A stretch of DNA of 64,000 nt from Frigoribacterium sp. Leaf263 (GTDB lineage: Bacteria > Actinomycetota > Actinomycetes > Actinomycetales > Microbacteriaceae): assembly GCF_001422285.1 (NCBI RefSeq), contig NZ_LMMO01000004.1, positions 622,983 through 686,982 on the forward strand, read 5' to 3'. Below are positions 35,053 to 43,886 of the stretch, piece by piece. Each line of letters starts with the position of its first letter. Position 1 is the stretch's first letter. The notes under the pieces were generated by a model. It saw nothing but the letters and a program-made list of their open reading frames with translations, was not told where the DNA came from and did no database searches. The position numbers and the translations under genes were made by a program.

Positions 35053-37043
35053 CCCGACCCGTCGTCGGCTGGTACCTGCACCACCACGGGGGCGGGCACG
35101 TGGCGCGGTTCCGCGCCGTGCGCCCGTCCGTCGACGCCGACGTGATCGTCTTCAGCTCGCGTCCGGCCCCGGCCGATCTCCCCGCGGGCACGCGCTGGGC
35201 GACCCTGCCGCCCGACGTGGGGCTCGAGACGCTCGACGACGGCGCACCGCTCGACCCCGCCGAGGCCGACCCGACCGCGTCGGGGGCCCTGCACTGGGCG
35301 CCCCTCGGTCACCGCGGTCATCGCGATCGCCTGGCCCTGATCGCCGAGACGGCCGCCCGTGAGCGGATCGACGCGATGGTCGTCGACGTGTCGGTCGAGG
35401 TCGGACTCCTGGCGCGCCTCCTCGGCGTCCCGGTGGTGCTGTTCAGTCAGCCCGGCGACCGCGACGACGACCCGCACGCCCTCGTCGAGCGGGTGGCGTC
35501 GGCGATCGTCGCGCCCTGGCCCCGCGACCTGATGGAGCCCGCGCACCTCGCCGCACGTCGCGACGTCGTCGTGCACACCGGCGGCATCAGCCGACACGAC
35601 GGACGCCCGGCGCCCACCGCCCCGGCGCCCGCCCGACCGGCCGACGTCACCCGGGTGCTCGTCCTGGCCGGCGGCGGCGGACACGAGGTCACAGCCCGGG
35701 ACGTCGAGGAGGCGCGGCTCGCGACCCCGGGGACGCACTGGACGGTGCTCGGCATCGACGGCGTCGACGGAGAGCCCGCCGTCGTGGTCGCCGACCCGTG
35801 GGTCGCCCTGCACGACGCGGACGTGGTCGTCACCTGGGCCGGGCAGAACGCGATCGCCGACGTCGCCGCCGCGGGCGCCCGGGCGATCGTCGTGCCGCAG
35901 GCCCGACCCTTCGACGAGCAGGACGCGACCGCCTCGGCCCTCGACCGGGCCGGTCTGGCCGTCGTCGAGCCCGTCTGGCCGACCCCCGCGCGATGGCCCG
36001 GCGTCATCGCCCGTGCGCTCGACCTCGACCCCGACTGGTCGCGCTGGCGCACCGTCGGCGCCGCACGCCGCGCCGCCGACGTGGTCGAGCGCGTGGCCGG
36101 GGCGGCCCCTCGCGTCGGCGGGGAGACCCTCCGCATCGGCGAGCACGTCGTCGTCGTCACCCTGTGCTCCGCCGCCCGGCTCGATCACCTGAGGCACCAG
36201 CTCCTGGCCATCGTCCGCGACGCGGGTGCCCCCGGGGCGGGCGCCCCCGGGGCGGGCGCGCCTGCTTCCGACGAGGCCGCCCCCGCCGCGGGCCGTGTCT
36301 CGACCGTGGTCGTCTGGCTCGACGACGACCCGGCCCCCGACGATCTCGGCGTCGACGTCGTCGTGTCCGTCCCGCCCGCCGCCGAGGGGTTCCGGCTCGC
36401 CGCAGCCCGGAACGCCGGCGCCGACGCCGCGGTCGCGCTGGGCGGCGACCTCGTCGTCTTCCTCGACGCCGATTGCGTGCCCTCCCCGGGACTCCTCGGC
36501 CGGTACGTCGCGGCCGCGCGCGCCGAGCCCGACGCCGTCCTCTGCGGACCGGTCACCTACCTCGCCCCCGGGGTCGACGTCGACGATCCGGCCGTGCTCG
36601 CCCGACTGACGGCTCCGCACGCGGCTCGACCCGCGCCTCCCGCCGGAGAGCTCGCCCGCGCCGACCCGAGCGAGTACACGCTCTTCTGGTCGCTGTCGTT
36701 CGCACTGACGGCGCGCGCGTGGCGTGCGGGCCCCCGCTTCGACGAGCGCTTCGTCGGCTACGGCGGGGAGGACACCGACTTCGCGTTCGCGTTCCGTCGC
36801 GCCGGTCGACCGCTCGTCTGGGTCGGCGGGGCCGACGCGTACCACCAGCACCACCCGACGTCGTCGCCGCCCTGGCAGCACCTCGACGACGTGCTGCGGA
36901 ACGGCCGACTGTTCGCCGGGATCTGGGGGGAGTGGCCGATGACCGGATGGCTCGAGGCGTTCGAACGCGGGGGAGCCGTCCGCCGTGGGGCCGACGGGTG
37001 GGAGCGCGTCCCCGGGTGGACGGGCGTCGACCGGGCCTCGTGA
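35049..37043 (+). CDS. Two-domain glycosyltransferase: MurG-like (GT28) fused to GT2/7C
   Basis: The protein has 664 residues. Residues 1-350 resemble MurG/GT28-like GT-B enzymes: VGWYLHHHGGGHVARFRAV, DAMVVDVSVEVGLLARLLGVP, VLVLAGGGGHEVTARDV, and the donor loop VVTWAGQNAIADVAAAGARAIVVPQ. A linker near 392-405 has a 15-bp tandem repeat (AGAPG). Residues about 410-640 are a GT2 domain with GFRLAAARNAGADA, VVFLDADCVPSPGLL (DxD) and FDERFVGYGGEDTDFAFAFR. The latter module matches the one in the protein at 30165. One polypeptide may therefore add two sugars in sequence. The GTG overlaps the previous stop. Confidence 0.85.
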   Translation: MTRPVVGWYLHHHGGGHVARFRAVRPSVDADVIVFSSRPAPADLPAGTRWATLPPDVGLETLDDGAPLDPAEADPTASGALHWAPLGHRGHRDRLALIAETAARERIDAMVVDVSVEVGLLARLLGVPVVLFSQPGDRDDDPHALVERVASAIVAPWPRDLMEPAHLAARRDVVVHTGGISRHDGRPAPTAPAPARPADVTRVLVLAGGGGHEVTARDVEEARLATPGTHWTVLGIDGVDGEPAVVVADPWVALHDADVVVTWAGQNAIADVAAAGARAIVVPQARPFDEQDATASALDRAGLAVVEPVWPTPARWPGVIARALDLDPDWSRWRTVGAARRAADVVERVAGAAPRVGGETLRIGEHVVVVTLCSAARLDHLRHQLLAIVRDAGAPGAGAPGAGAPASDEAAPAAGRVSTVVVWLDDDPAPDDLGVDVVVSVPPAAEGFRLAAARNAGADAAVALGGDLVVFLDADCVPSPGLLGRYVAAARAEPDAVLCGPVTYLAPGVDVDDPAVLARLTAPHAARPAPPAGELARADPSEYTLFWSLSFALTARAWRAGPRFDERFVGYGGEDTDFAFAFRRAGRPLVWVGGADAYHQHHPTSSPPWQHLDDVLRNGRLFAGIWGEWPMTGWLEAFERGGAVRRGADGWERVPGWTGVDRAS

Positions 37044-37065
37044 AGGAGGCCCGCCGCGGTGGTGC

Positions 37066-37932
37066 TCAGCGCGTGAGCGTCCACTGCACGTCGACGGCGT
37101 GGTCGGTGAAGCCGCGTGCCGCGTACAGGCGGAGCGCCGACGTGTTGTCGCCTTCGACGTAGAGAGCGGCCGTGTCGACCCCCCGCTCGGCGAGGCGCGT
37201 CAGACCGGCGTCGACCACCGCGCCCCCGAGGCCCTCGCCCTGGTGCCCGGGGTGGACTCCGACGGCGTAGAACTCACCCGGCTGCCCGGTCTCGACCTTG
37301 AGCCAGCAGAAGGCGATCACTTCGTCGCCGCGCCAGAGCAGCACGAAGTCGTCGGCGTCGAACCAGTCGTCGCCCTGGCGGGCGTCGAGGTCGCTCTGAT
37401 CGATCGAGCCCTGCTCGGGGTGGTCGGCGAAGGCCCGCGAGTTGAGGTCGAGCCAGGCCGCGTCGTCGACTCCCGGGCGGAAGGCGGCCAGGCGGTCGCC
37501 GTCGATCAGCCGCGGCGAGCGGGGTCCGACGGGGGCCCGCTGCTGCAGCAGGCGCCGCGTCTCGACCGCGTCGAAGCGGGCGGCGAGGGCACGCGCCCCG
37601 GGCAGGTCTCCGTGGGCCCAGAAAGCGATCGGACCGGTCGTCGCGTCGAGCACCGTCTGCACGAGTCGCGCACCGAGCCCCCGCCCCCGGTGATCGGGGT
37701 GCACGGCGAGCTCGGCCTCGTCGTCGCGCACGAGCGCCGCCGCCCGGCGGTCGCCGAGCACGCGGGCCTCGCCCGAGCGCAGCTCGACGAGCGCCTGGTC
37801 GTTGAACGGCGGGCTGCCGTCGGTCGTCGAGGCCGCCGCCGCGAGCGACAGCACGTCGTCGACGCCGGCTGCCGGGGTCGAGTCGGTCGGATCCGCCGAG
37901 GAGGCGCGGGTCGTGTCGTCGGGGCCGGTCAC
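37066..37932 (-). CDS. mshD: Mycothiol synthase (acetyl-CoA:Cys-GlcN-Ins acetyltransferase)
   Basis: The protein has 288 residues made of two GNAT domains. MshD performs the last step of mycothiol synthesis. The first domain has LAVHPDHRGRGLGARLVQTV; the second, catalytic one has FYAVGVHPGHQGEGLGGAVV and ALYVEGDNTSALRLYAARGF. The order glnR-mshD is also found in mycobacteria. The GTG at 37932 lies 1 nt after the upstream stop. The N-terminus TTRASSADPT contains a copy of the dispersed word (37900-37908), so the true start could be further in. The gene converges with the glycosyltransferase operon with only 22 bp between. Confidence 0.93.
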   Translation of the reverse strand: MTGPDDTTRASSADPTDSTPAAGVDDVLSLAAAASTTDGSPPFNDQALVELRSGEARVLGDRRAAALVRDDEAELAVHPDHRGRGLGARLVQTVLDATTGPIAFWAHGDLPGARALAARFDAVETRRLLQQRAPVGPRSPRLIDGDRLAAFRPGVDDAAWLDLNSRAFADHPEQGSIDQSDLDARQGDDWFDADDFVLLWRGDEVIAFCWLKVETGQPGEFYAVGVHPGHQGEGLGGAVVDAGLTRLAERGVDTAALYVEGDNTSALRLYAARGFTDHAVDVQWTLTR

Positions 37933-37933
37933 G

Positions 37934-38614
37934 TCAGGCGCCGGGTGCGGGGGTGTCGTCGTCGTACACGTTGAAGCGGTAGCCGACGTTCCGGACGGTG
38001 CCGATCAGCGACTCGAGGTCGCCGAGCTTGGCGCGGAGGCGTCGCACGTGGACGTCGACCGTGCGGGTGCCGCCGAAGTAGTCGTAGCCCCAGACCTCGC
38101 TGAGCAGCTGCTCGCGGGTGAAGACGCGGGAGGGGTGGGTCGCGAAGAAGCGGAGGAGCTCGAACTCCTTGAAGGTGAGGTCGAGCGGACGCCCGTGGAC
38201 CTTGGCCGAATAGCTGGCCTCGTCGATCACGACGCCCGAGGCGTGGATCTTCGAGCCCGTCTGCGACTGGGCGAGACGACCCGTCACGAGGCGGATGCGG
38301 GCGTCGACCTCGGCCGGGCCGGCGCCTTCGAGGATGACGTCGTCGACGCCCCACTCGGCGTTGACGGCCGTCAGACCGCCCTCGGTCAGCACGAGGACGA
38401 TCGGCACCGTGACCCCGGTCGTGCGGAGGATCTTGCAGAGCGACTTCGCGCTGGCGAGATCGGCCCGGGCGTCGACGAAGATGAGGTCGCTCGACGGGGC
38501 GTTCACCAGTTGCGCGGGTTCGGCGGGGATCTGGCGGGTACGGTGGCTGAGGAGCGCGAGCGCGGGCAGGACGTCGGGCCCGCCCGCGGAGGTCAGTACC
38601 AAGAGCTGCGCCAC
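37934..38614 (-). CDS. glnR: OmpR-family orphan response regulator, GlnR type
   Basis: The protein has 226 residues. The receiver-like domain starts [16 protein letters not shown]. The acidic pair normally found there is missing, although Asp48 in [11 protein letters not shown] is kept; this is typical of GlnR, which works without phosphorylation. The C-terminal winged helix reads [40 protein letters not shown] and [14 protein letters not shown]. GlnR controls nitrogen assimilation in Actinobacteria. The GTG at 38614 follows GGAGG by 5 nt. The neighbouring mshD supports the assignment. Confidence 0.88.
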   Translation of the reverse strand: MAQLLVLTSAGGPDVLPALALLSHRTRQIPAEPAQLVNAPSSDLIFVDARADLASAKSLCKILRTTGVTVPIVLVLTEGGLTAVNAEWGVDDVILEGAGPAEVDARIRLVTGRLAQSQTGSKIHASGVVIDEASYSAKVHGRPLDLTFKEFELLRFFATHPSRVFTREQLLSEVWGYDYFGGTRTVDVHVRRLRAKLGDLESLIGTVRNVGYRFNVYDDDTPAPGA

Positions 38615-38713
38615 ACGACCTCCAGTGAATGTACTGTCGAGCAGTCTAAAACATGAGCCCGGCCCATCCCGACCACCCGATGCTAGGGGAGGTCTCGAAC
38701 GGAGAACGACGAA

Positions 38714-39007
38714 GTGGCAGATCCCCTGACCCCCGCCCCGGTCGACACGGCGCGGCTCAAGCCCCTCACGATCGTGCCCGTCTGGCTGGCCGCGGTCGTC
38801 GCCGCCGTGCTGATCGTCGCCGTCGTGCCGCGCGACGAGGCCTTCACCTGGCTCTCGCTCTCGCTGGGCGGCGCCATCGTGCTCTCGTTCGTGCTGCAGC
38901 TCGCGGCGAGCCAGAAGGACGGCCTCGTGTCGCGCACGATGCTCGCCCTCTGCGGCAGCCTCATCGTGCTCGCCGCGGCGACGCTCGTCGTCGTCCTCAC
39001 GAGCTGA
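38714..39007 (+). CDS. Small membrane protein (97 aa), three helices
   Basis: The family is not recognised. After about 17 soluble residues come three hydrophobic helices: [38 protein letters not shown] and [19 protein letters not shown], with the short loop [10 protein letters not shown] between the last two. The GTG at 38714 has a GGAGAA ribosome site 9 nt upstream. It is divergent from glnR and precedes a further small membrane ORF, so a minor envelope role is possible. Confidence 0.8.
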   Translation: MADPLTPAPVDTARLKPLTIVPVWLAAVVAAVLIVAVVPRDEAFTWLSLSLGGAIVLSFVLQLAASQKDGLVSRTMLALCGSLIVLAAATLVVVLTS

Positions 39008-39058
39008 GCGTCCACCGGCCGGTCCCGACCGCCCCTGCCGCTGTCGGTGGTCGGCGGG

Positions 39059-39070
39059 TAGGCTGACCGC
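39059..39070 (+). promoter_or_regulatory. Candidate leaderless promoter of the 38-aa gene
   Basis: TAGGCT at 39059-39064 ends exactly 6 nt before the ATG at 39071. Confidence 0.5.
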
Positions 39071-39187
39071 ATGGATTCCTTGCTCGCTCTCGAGTTGTTC
39101 TTCGTCGGCCTCCTCGCCCTGGCGTCCCTCGGCATCGGGTTCGTGTCGGTCGTCGTGCTGGTGAAGCTCTTCAAGGGTCAGCGCTGA
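39071..39187 (+). CDS. 38-aa single-helix membrane miniprotein
   Basis: This short frame encodes [20 protein letters not shown], then [18 protein letters not shown]: one hydrophobic helix with a basic C-terminal end. It is supported by a TAGGCT -10 element 6 nt upstream of its ATG and by its position 2 nt before the next gene, whose expression it would couple. The size is below usual annotation cut-offs. The function is unknown. Confidence 0.6.
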   Translation: MDSLLALELFFVGLLALASLGIGFVSVVVLVKLFKGQR

Positions 39188-39189
39188 CC

Positions 39190-39825
39190 TTGATCGACAT
39201 CCCCACCGACCTGCCGTCGGAGCTCGTCCCCCTGTCCTGGCTCATCGGCGTGTGGGAGGGCACCGGCGTCGTCGACTACAAGATCGGCGACGGCGACCCC
39301 GACCTCCCCGCCGACGGCGCCGAGCCCGCCGAGCGCCGCATCCACGAGTTCGGGCAGCGCATCAGCTTCAGCCACGACGGTCTGCCGTTCCTCAACTACA
39401 GCTCGTTCACGTGGCTGCTCGACGACGAGCGCACGCCCCTGGCGAGCGAGACGGGCTACTGGCGGCTCGAGCGGCCGGCCGAGGTGGGCGACCGCGGCCC
39501 CGGCATGCTGCCCGGCGTCGGCGTCCAGCCGTACACGTCGGCCCGTGCCGTCGAGATCCTCCGCACCCCCGACGACGGCTTCGGCCTCGAGGTGCAGATC
39601 GTCCACCCGACGGGTGTCAACGAGCTCTACCTCGGCCGGGTCAAGGGCCCGCGCATCGACCTCGCCACCGACGCGGTGCTGCGTTCCAGCAACGCGAAGG
39701 AGCACACCGCCTCGACCCGCATGTACGGGCTGGTCGAGAACGACCTCCTCTGGGCATGGGACATCGCGGCCCTCGGCCAGGAGCTGCGCACGCACGCCTC
39801 CGGACGGCTGTCGCGCGTTGACTGA
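39190..39825 (+). CDS. Nitrobindin-family heme-binding beta-barrel protein (DUF1794, FABP-like)
   Basis: The protein has 211 residues from a TTG start at 39190. The family signature GVWEGTG (GxWxGxG) lies at about 20-26 in [16 protein letters not shown]. Beta strands follow ([32 protein letters not shown]), and the C-terminus ends [14 protein letters not shown], where the late His is the expected heme ligand. Mycobacterial relatives bind ferric heme and isomerise peroxynitrite. The TTG is the only start that fits; it follows the 38-aa gene by 2 nt. The next gene overlaps its end by 8 nt. Confidence 0.85.
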   Translation: MIDIPTDLPSELVPLSWLIGVWEGTGVVDYKIGDGDPDLPADGAEPAERRIHEFGQRISFSHDGLPFLNYSSFTWLLDDERTPLASETGYWRLERPAEVGDRGPGMLPGVGVQPYTSARAVEILRTPDDGFGLEVQIVHPTGVNELYLGRVKGPRIDLATDAVLRSSNAKEHTASTRMYGLVENDLLWAWDIAALGQELRTHASGRLSRVD

Positions 39826-41053
39826 CGCCTCCGCCGGCGGCGAGACCACCGCCTCCCCGGTCGACGCGGCGTCGCGATCGCCCTTCGCGACGCGCGACGG
39901 CTTCGTCGACGACGGCTCCGGCGTCGCCGCGCACTACGGCGAGCTGATCCGCGAACAGCGCCGCCTGTCGCAGGGCGGCGCCGTCGTCGATCTCTCGAGC
40001 CGCGGCGTGCTGACGGTGACCGGCCCCGACCGGCTGAGCTGGCTCAACTCGCTGACGAGCCAGAGTCTCGTCGGGCTGGCCCCCGGCGCCTCGGCCGAGA
40101 CGCTGCTGCTCGACGCCAACGGCCGACTCGAGCACGCGGTGCGCCTGGTCGACGACGGCGAGACCGCATGGCTGCTCGTGGACGGCGACGAGACCGAGCC
40201 CCTGCGGGCGTGGCTCGACCGCATGCGGTTCATGCTGCGCGTCGAGGTCGCCGACCGCTCCGGCGACGTCGCCACCCTCGGGTCGATGCACGAGATCGCC
40301 GACGCCGACGGCATCACCCCGCTGACGTCGAACGGCGTGGCGATCGTCTGGGTCGACCCCTGGCACGACGTCGTCGCCGGGGGGCACAGCTACGCGGATT
40401 CCGAGAGCCACCCCGGTCGCGAGTGGTCGTACCGCGAGACCCTCGTCGCCCGCGACGATCTCGCGGCCCTGGCCGGGTCCTCCGCCACCGTCCCCGAGCT
40501 GGCGGGCACGCTCGCCCTCGAGGCCCTGCGCATCGAGGCCTGGCGCCCCCGGCTGACGACCGAGGTCGACGAGCGCAGCATCCCGCACGAGCTCGACTGG
40601 ATGCGCAGCGCCGTCCACCTGTCGAAGGGCTGCTACCGCGGCCAGGAGACGGTGGCCAAGGTCCACAACATCGGGCACCCGCCCCGCCGACTCGTGATGC
40701 TGCACCTCGACGGCAGCGACGGCGTGCTGCCCGCGCGCGGTGCCGACGTCGTGCTCCCGGCGGCGCCCGCCGACGCGTTCGGACGACCGGCCGAGTCCCC
40801 CTCCGGCCCCGAGGCCGTCGCCCCGTCGGCGACGCCGACCGTCGTGGGGCACGTCACCAGCGTCGCGCTGCACCACGAGCTGGGTCCCGTGGCCCTCGCG
40901 CTCGTCAAGCGCACCACCCCCGAGACCGCGGCCCTCGCCGTCGTCGCCGACGACATCGTGGTCGCCGCCTCGCAAGAGGTCATCGTCCCCTCGTCCGCCG
41001 GCGCCGCAGCGGGGGTCCCCCGCCTGCCCCGTCTCGGCGCCGTCCGACGCTGA
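39818..41053 (+). CDS. ygfZ: YgfZ/GcvT-like folate-binding protein
   Basis: The protein has 411 residues. It is a GcvT-fold protein linked to iron-sulphur cluster maintenance. The diagnostic KGCYRGQETVAKVHNIG is present at about 268-284, with the conserved Cys, and FLNS-like LSWLNSLTSQSL near the N-terminus. The C-terminal barrel carries a Pro/Ala-rich insert (APADAFGRPAESPSG). A TTG at 39818, overlapping the previous gene by 8 nt, is the most likely start, but it is not well supported. The pairing of a nitrobindin-like gene with ygfZ suggests heme/iron-sulphur protection. Confidence 0.85.
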   Translation: MTDASAGGETTASPVDAASRSPFATRDGFVDDGSGVAAHYGELIREQRRLSQGGAVVDLSSRGVLTVTGPDRLSWLNSLTSQSLVGLAPGASAETLLLDANGRLEHAVRLVDDGETAWLLVDGDETEPLRAWLDRMRFMLRVEVADRSGDVATLGSMHEIADADGITPLTSNGVAIVWVDPWHDVVAGGHSYADSESHPGREWSYRETLVARDDLAALAGSSATVPELAGTLALEALRIEAWRPRLTTEVDERSIPHELDWMRSAVHLSKGCYRGQETVAKVHNIGHPPRRLVMLHLDGSDGVLPARGADVVLPAAPADAFGRPAESPSGPEAVAPSATPTVVGHVTSVALHHELGPVALALVKRTTPETAALAVVADDIVVAASQEVIVPSSAGAAAGVPRLPRLGAVRR

Positions 41054-41060
41054 CCCGGCG

Positions 41061-42191
41061 GTGAGCGGGATCGAGGGGGCGGGCGCCTCGTCGACCGGGC
41101 GGGCGCGATCGATGCTGACCCGCGCCTCCGGCGGTTTCGATCCCCGCCTCGCGACCGCGCGCACGATCGCGTCCGGCCCCGCGGTCGTGCAGATCGTCGT
41201 CGCCGTATCGCTGTCGTACGCGATCACGCACTACCTGCTCGGTCATGCGATCCCGCTGCTGGCCGTGACGATCACCATCTCGTCGCTCGGTCTGGCCCGC
41301 GACGCCCGCCCGCGACGCGTGCTCGAGAACGCGGTCGGGGTGCTCATCGGCATCGCGCTCAGCGAGGTGCTGCTGCTGATCGTCGGCAAGGGGCTCTGGC
41401 AGATCGCGCTCGTGCTCGCCGTCGCCCTGTTCGTCGGGCGGTTCTTCTCGTCGAGCAGCGCCTTCGCCGCGGCGGCCGCCACCCAGTCGATGCTCGTCAT
41501 GCTGCTGCCCGACCCCGAGGGCGGGCCGTTCGTCCGCAGCATCGACGGGGCGATCGGCGGGGTCGTCGCGCTGCTCGTCACGGCGATCATCCCGCGCGAT
41601 CCGATCGGCCTCGCCCGGGCCGACGCCCGTCTGCTCTTCGCCGAGGTCGAGCACGCCTTCGCGTCGCTGATCGCGGCCGTCCGCACCGACGACGTCCGCC
41701 GGGCAGACGACGCCCTCCGACGACTCCGGTCGACGCAGCCGCTGCTCGACGACTGGTCGTCGACCCTCGAATCGGCGCAGTCGATCGCGCGCCTCTCGCC
41801 CTTCCTCCGCTCGCGTCTGCCGCATCTCCGACAGCAGGCGACCGTCCGGCGGTACGTCGATCTGGCGGTGCGCAACCTCCGGGTGATCGCCCGTCGGCTC
41901 GACACGTCCATCGGCGACGGCGTCGACCGGAGGGCCGTGGGCGATCTGCTCGAGAGCACCGCCCGGGCGGTGGCCGTGCTCGGCGAGTCTCTGCACGACG
42001 TCGAGAGCCGGCCGGTCGCCCGCGAGGCGCTCGCGGCGGTGGCCCGCCGGCTCGACCCGGGTGCGGTGCTGCCCGGGGCACCCGTGACCGAGGCGATGAT
42101 CGTGCTGATGATGCGGCCGCTGCTCGTCGACCTGCTGATGGCGACGGGCCTCGAGCACGACGAGGCCCGCGCCCTGCTCGCCCCCGTCTGA
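41061..42191 (+). CDS. FUSC/aromatic-acid-exporter-like membrane protein
   Basis: The protein has 376 residues from the GTG at 41061. An N-terminal membrane domain of about six helices (VVQIVVAVSLSYAITHYLL, HAIPLLAVTITISSLGLA, NAVGVLIGIALSEVLLLIV, LWQIALVLAVALFVGRF, AAAATQSMLVMLLP, GAIGGVVALLVTAIIP) is followed by a long helical cytoplasmic part. This fits FUSC or ArAE-type proteins. The substrate is unknown. An ATG at 41112 is an alternative start, and a copy of the dispersed word lies between there and the first helix. Confidence 0.8.
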   Translation: MSGIEGAGASSTGRARSMLTRASGGFDPRLATARTIASGPAVVQIVVAVSLSYAITHYLLGHAIPLLAVTITISSLGLARDARPRRVLENAVGVLIGIALSEVLLLIVGKGLWQIALVLAVALFVGRFFSSSSAFAAAAATQSMLVMLLPDPEGGPFVRSIDGAIGGVVALLVTAIIPRDPIGLARADARLLFAEVEHAFASLIAAVRTDDVRRADDALRRLRSTQPLLDDWSSTLESAQSIARLSPFLRSRLPHLRQQATVRRYVDLAVRNLRVIARRLDTSIGDGVDRRAVGDLLESTARAVAVLGESLHDVESRPVAREALAAVARRLDPGAVLPGAPVTEAMIVLMMRPLLVDLLMATGLEHDEARALLAPV

Positions 42192-42246
42192 CCGCCTCCC
42201 CGCGGTCACGTGATCACGGGCCCGGCCTCTCCCGCCGGGCGGCAGG

Positions 42247-43023
42247 TCACGGGAGGGGTGCGACCGACTCCCAGGGGAGCGAGAGCTCGCCGAGCCGCCA
42301 GCGCGAGGGTCCGTGCCGCACGGGCCAGCCCGTGTCGCGGAGTCCCCGCACCGTCGCGAGCCATCGCTGCACCGGGCCGTAGACCGAGAGCGGCGCGGCG
42401 ACGGCCCACTGCCGGTCGAGATCGACGAGCAGGTCGTGCACCCGCTCGCCGGCGACGTTGCGGTGGATCAGCGCCTTCGGCAGCCGTTCGGCCACGATCG
42501 ACGGGACGTCGAGGTCGGCCAGACGCAGCGAGATCGTGAACGCCTGCGGGCCCTCGGGGGTGACGTCGACCCAGCTGGCGACCCGTCCGACCTCGTTGCA
42601 CGTGCCCTCGACGAGGACGCCGCCGGGTTGCAGCCGGGCGGTCATGAGGCCCCAGGCGTCGGCCACCGCCGACTCGTCGTACTGCCGCAGCACGTTGAAC
42701 GCCCTGATCACGGCCGGTCTCCGGCCCGCGTCGAGGGGCACCTCGAATCCGCCGCGACGGAAGCTGACGCCGGGCCGTGCCGACCGCGACGCGAGCCGCA
42801 CGCGCTCGGGGTCGATCTCGATCCCCACGACCTCGACGTCGCCCCGGACCTTGAGGAGGCGCTGGTGCAGTTCCAGGGGAGTGGTCGCGCTGGCCCCGTA
42901 CCCGAGATCGACGACGAGCGGGTCGTCGGCCCGGAGGAACGCGGGGTGCGCCGCGATCCAGCGGTCGACGCGACGCAGCCGGTTGGCGCCGGTCGTGCCG
43001 CGGGTGATCGAGCCGATGGGCAT
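42247..43023 (-). CDS. Class I SAM-dependent methyltransferase-like protein
   Basis: The protein has 258 residues. Motif I reads LVVDLGYGASATTPLELHQRL, followed by VVGIEIDPERVRLA (acidic end of beta-2 binding the ribose) and GVLVEGTCNEVGR near motif IV. This supports an S-adenosylmethionine-binding fold. The second half is less typical and has VHDLLVDLDRQWAVAAPLSVYGP. The substrate cannot be guessed. It starts at the ATG at 43023 and is divergent from gpmA, sharing a 41-bp promoter region. Confidence 0.75.
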   Translation of the reverse strand: MPIGSITRGTTGANRLRRVDRWIAAHPAFLRADDPLVVDLGYGASATTPLELHQRLLKVRGDVEVVGIEIDPERVRLASRSARPGVSFRRGGFEVPLDAGRRPAVIRAFNVLRQYDESAVADAWGLMTARLQPGGVLVEGTCNEVGRVASWVDVTPEGPQAFTISLRLADLDVPSIVAERLPKALIHRNVAGERVHDLLVDLDRQWAVAAPLSVYGPVQRWLATVRGLRDTGWPVRHGPSRWRLGELSLPWESVAPLP

Positions 43024-43052
43024 GAGGCGAGTCTGCCAGGAAGCCGTCGCGA

Positions 43053-43064
43053 TACGCTGGTCGC
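43053..43064 (+). promoter_or_regulatory. Candidate leaderless promoter of gpmA
   Basis: TACGCT at 43053-43058 ends exactly 6 nt before the gpmA ATG, and no ribosome site is present. Confidence 0.55.
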
Positions 43065-43808
43065 ATGACTTCGACCCTCATCCTCCTGCGTCACGGCAAC
43101 AGCGAATGGAACGCGAAGAACCTGTTCACGGGATGGGTCGACGTGCGGCTCACCGAGCAGGGCCGCGCCGAGGCCAAGCGCGCCGGCGAGCTGCTGCGCG
43201 AGAACGACCTGCTGCCCGACATCCTCTACACGTCGCGCCTGACGCGCGCCATCCAGACCGCCGACATCGCGCTCGAAGAGGCCGACCGCCTCTGGATCGA
43301 CGTGAAGCGCTCGTGGCGTCTCAACGAGCGTCACTACGGTGCGCTCCAGGGCAAAGACAAGGCCCAGACCCTCGAGCAGTACGGCCCCGAGCAGTTCCAG
43401 ACCTGGCGCCGCTCGTTCGACGTGCCGCCGCCCCCGCTCGACGACGACAGCGAGTTCTCGCAGGCGCACGACAAGCGCTACGCCGAGCTCGGCGTCGACG
43501 CCCCGCGCACCGAGTCGCTCGCGCTGGTCATCGAGCGGATGCTGCCGTACTGGCACAGCGACATCACCGAGAGCCTCGCGGCCGGCGACGTCACCCTGGT
43601 CGTGGCTCACGGCAACTCGCTGCGGGCGCTGGTGAAGCACCTCGACGGCATCGGCGACGACGAGATCTCCGAGCTGAACATCCCCACGGGCATCCCGCTC
43701 GTCTACGAGCTCGACGACGACTTCGCCCCCACCGGCCCGGGCCGGTACCTCGACCCCGAGGCCGCCGCCGCCGGGGCCGCCGCGGTCGCCAACCAGGGCA
43801 AGAAGTAG
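43065..43808 (+). CDS. gpmA: 2,3-bisphosphoglycerate-dependent phosphoglycerate mutase
   Basis: The protein has 247 residues. It interconverts 3- and 2-phosphoglycerate. The N-terminus [20 protein letters not shown] carries the phospho-accepting His10 in the RHG motif. [19 protein letters not shown] and [19 protein letters not shown] (second catalytic His) complete the site. The order gpm-senX3-regX3 is conserved in mycobacteria; here phoU and a kinase-like gene are inserted on the opposite strand. Confidence 0.97.
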   Translation: MTSTLILLRHGNSEWNAKNLFTGWVDVRLTEQGRAEAKRAGELLRENDLLPDILYTSRLTRAIQTADIALEEADRLWIDVKRSWRLNERHYGALQGKDKAQTLEQYGPEQFQTWRRSFDVPPPPLDDDSEFSQAHDKRYAELGVDAPRTESLALVIERMLPYWHSDITESLAAGDVTLVVAHGNSLRALVKHLDGIGDDEISELNIPTGIPLVYELDDDFAPTGPGRYLDPEAAAAGAAAVANQGKK

Positions 43809-43823
43809 CGGCCGCACCCCGCG

Positions 43824-43867
43824 GAACCGCCGAGACCCCCGTGCGCGCACGGGGGTCTCGGCGGTTC
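43824..43867. terminator. 20-bp perfect hairpin after gpmA
   Basis: The 20 bp from GAACCGCCGAGACCCCCGTG pair perfectly with 43848-43867 around CGCG. It lies between the convergent gpmA and kinase-like genes and can serve both. There is no T run. Confidence 0.85.
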
Positions 43868-43886
43868 TCCGGGGTGTCAGCGGGCC

